64,000 nucleotides of DNA from Lachnospiraceae bacterium. Its GTDB lineage: Bacteria; Bacillota; Clostridia; Lachnospirales; Lachnospiraceae. Of this stretch, positions 62,726 to 64,000 are shown in pieces (the first letter of the stretch is position 1; each line of letters opens with the position of its first letter). Location of the stretch: positions 27,561 through 91,560 of the forward strand of contig JAFRNR010000052.1 in assembly GCA_017430085.1 (NCBI GenBank), in the 5' to 3' direction. A model generated the notes under the pieces. The model saw nothing but the letters and a program-made list of their open reading frames with translations, did no database searches and was not told the DNA's origin. The translations under genes were made by a program, and so were the position numbers.

Positions 62726-63646
62726 ATGAATCAAGTAACGGAAGTCAAAGAAGAGATCATCGCCGAAGTCCAGGAAGCGGCGAAGGAAGCAGCCGAGCCG
62801 GTAGCCGAGGCTGCAGAAACTGTCGTGGCCCAGGCGGTAACCGAACTGAGCGAAAAGGCAGAAGCTGTCAAAGAGGAAGCCACGGAATCCATGGCCGACC
62901 TCAAGGACGAGCTGGAAGCATCCCTGAAGCAGGGACCGCCTACCGACGACCCGGTCTGGGCGCGGTTTGAGGAACTGCTGGCCAGCAAGGAAGCCATCCC
63001 GGTCAAGATCGAAGCCGTCGTCAAGGGCGGCGTGACCACGACCATCGACGGCATCCGCGCCTTCATCCCCGCCTCCAAGGCCGCCGCTTCCCGCGTGGAA
63101 GATCTGGAGACCTTAAAGGGCCTGGAGACCGAAGCGATCGTCATCACCGCGGAACGCCCCGGCAAGAAACTGGTCCTGTCCGTCCGTGACGCCCTGCGCC
63201 GCAAGGAAAAAGCCAGCCGCGCCGCCGCCATGGCGGAATGCGTGGAAGGCGCCGTGCTGGACGGTGTCGTAGATTCCCTGATGGACTACGGCGCATTCAT
63301 CAAACTGAACAACGGTGTTTCCGGCCTGCTGCACGTATCCCAGATCAGCCATGAACGCGTGGCGAAGCCTTCGGACGTGCTGAAGGAAGGCGACCCGATC
63401 ACCGTGAAGATCATCGGTGTGAAGGATGGCAAGATCTCCTTAAGCAAGAAGGCGCTGGAAGAAGCGCCTGCCCGCAAGGAAAGAGCCCCCCGCGGCGACC
63501 GTCCGGAGCGCGAGCCCCGCGAAGGCGACCGCGAAAGACGCCCCCGCGAACGCAGAGAACGCGAAGAGGTGTTCAACTACAAGGAGACCGGCAAGGCTTC
63601 CACTTCTCTGGGCGACCTGTTGAGCGGTATCAAACTGGACGACTGA
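62726..63646 (+). CDS. S1-domain RNA-binding protein
   Basis: 306 residues. An acidic helical N-terminus (EEIIAEVQEAAKEAAEPVAEA) precedes two S1-type beta barrels: about 90-165, with KIEAVVKGGVTTTIDGIRAFIPASKA, and about 175-250, with GVVDSLMDYGAFIKLNNGVSGLLHVSQISHE. A basic, Arg/Glu-rich tail (RGDRPEREPREGDRERRPRERRERE) follows. It is a short relative of ribosomal protein S1 and probably binds mRNA or the ribosome. ATG 62726 with GGGAGG; the open frame from 62675 lacks a ribosome site. The next unit is likely rRNA, which fits. Confidence 0.9.
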   Translation: MNQVTEVKEEIIAEVQEAAKEAAEPVAEAAETVVAQAVTELSEKAEAVKEEATESMADLKDELEASLKQGPPTDDPVWARFEELLASKEAIPVKIEAVVKGGVTTTIDGIRAFIPASKAAASRVEDLETLKGLETEAIVITAERPGKKLVLSVRDALRRKEKASRAAAMAECVEGAVLDGVVDSLMDYGAFIKLNNGVSGLLHVSQISHERVAKPSDVLKEGDPITVKIIGVKDGKISLSKKALEEAPARKERAPRGDRPEREPREGDRERRPRERREREEVFNYKETGKASTSLGDLLSGIKLDD

Positions 63647-63669
63647 CAGCACCCGGACAGCAGAGGAAA

Positions 63670-63693
63670 GGGGCGGCTCCGGCCGCCCCTTTT
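63670..63693 (+). terminator. Rho-independent terminator after the S1-domain gene
   Basis: Stem GGGGCGGC / GCCGCCCC, loop TCCG, then TTTT. Confidence 0.85.
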
Positions 63694-63765
63694 CGCATCC
63701 CCGCCCGGCCGGAAAAACAGCGATTTTGCCGAAGAAAAAAAGTTTCAAAAAATGCAAAAAAACTG

Positions 63766-63794
63766 TTGACAACCCCCTGCCGTTGTGGTAAATT
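63766..63794 (+). promoter_or_regulatory. Strong promoter, probably for an rRNA operon
   Basis: TTGACA (63766-63771), 17 bases, TAAATT (63789-63794), preceded by an A/T-rich stretch (63737-63763) like an UP element. Transcription would start near 63801. Confidence 0.75.
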
Positions 63795-63800
63795 TTTCAA

Positions 63801-64000
63801 TGCGCCGCTCAAACCGGCGTGTGGCACCTTGACAATTAAATGATGCATTCCAACCCTGAAAATTCCTTTAAAACAGCGGGACTTTGGCCCGGGCTCACAC
63901 CGGGACGGAGTCGCAACCGCGGCGCATTACGTACAGATGCGTGAGGAATTACAGAGGTCATGAAAGCGACCAAAACAAACAAGTAAAAAACGGATTCAAG
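63801..64000 (+). other. Probable rRNA operon leader, continues past the window
   Basis: CACCTTGACAATTAAAT at 63826-63842 is like the TTTGAAAACTAAAC segment of Firmicute rRNA leaders, and is followed by stem-forming stretches (CCCGGGCTCACACCGGG near 63887, GCGCATTACGTACAGATGCG near 63922). No open frame with a ribosome site is seen. The last bases before the edge are A-rich with short hairpins, as before a 16S gene, but the 16S itself is outside the window. Confidence 0.5.

Noticed and set aside
63829..63834. A second TTGACA as another promoter
   Set aside because: No -10 box at 16-18 bases; the segment fits the rRNA leader motif better.

Overview
The window looks like chromosomal DNA from a GC-rich, anaerobic Firmicute of the Clostridia type, probably a gut butyrate producer. 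The reasons are strong AGGAGG-type ribosome sites, TTGACA/TATAAT promoters, many Thr/Pro-rich lipoproteins (lipobox LxACGG/LSACG), a butyryl-CoA:acetate CoA-transferase, acetate kinase, an ECF sigma factor, LytTR/DUF3021 and a bacterial serpin. No species is claimed. Most of the window is GC-rich; about 37.8-42.9 kb and the Fic gene at 15.1-16.2 kb are visibly AT-richer and may be imported.

Layout. 1-8 kb: a large hypothetical protein cut by the window edge, the GTPase TypA/BipA, a convergent operon of ECF sigma factor plus membrane-anchored serpin with a perfect cre-like palindrome just before its start, then a LytTR regulator and its DUF3021 membrane partner. 8-15 kb: a metallo-beta-lactamase-fold protein, divergent from a plus-strand run holding a LuxE/LuxC-type fatty-acyl reductase pair, an M29 aminopeptidase, an ADP-ribosylglycohydrolase, LuxS and an esterase. 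15-26.6 kb: Fic protein, GNAT, small hypothetical, tyrosine phosphatase, anchored lipase-like protein, rhodanese/cyclophilin-like lipoprotein, ProC, an MFS carrier with a GH2 glycosidase, flavoprotein and histidine phosphatase, mostly linked by ATGA overlaps.

26.6-37.2 kb: a 5'-truncated iron-sulfur flavoprotein remnant with its own consensus promoter, a Cthe_2159-like carbohydrate-binding lipoprotein, a MetH-activation-like protein, IlvD, and two tandem secreted proteins with Ig-like repeat arrays ending in a caspase-like (clan CD) domain with an EF-hand-like loop. 37.3-42.8 kb: a minus-strand island of surface proteins (zinc-ribbon membrane protein, Ltp-repeat lipoprotein, two paralogues with 26-residue Cys/His repeats, one of them broken, and a repeat-containing lipoprotein).

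43-51 kb: acetate kinase, a DUF1858 protein, small membrane and HTH proteins, an SPFH protein, then a minus-strand group of butyryl-CoA:acetate CoA-transferase, a frameshifted D-Ala-D-Ala carboxypeptidase, a flavoprotein and a DUF3737 protein. 51-57 kb: a transglutaminase-like lipoprotein, a second lipoprotein and an MBOAT plus DHHW pair typical of surface O-acylation. 57-62.6 kb: a complete peptide/nickel-type ABC importer with an embedded metallo-hydrolase. 62.7-64 kb: an S1-domain RNA-binding protein and then a strong promoter and leader that probably precede an rRNA operon.

Short palindromes of at least two families are scattered between genes and in places serve as terminators. Very long antisense open frames occur opposite the GC-rich genes and are taken as shadows.
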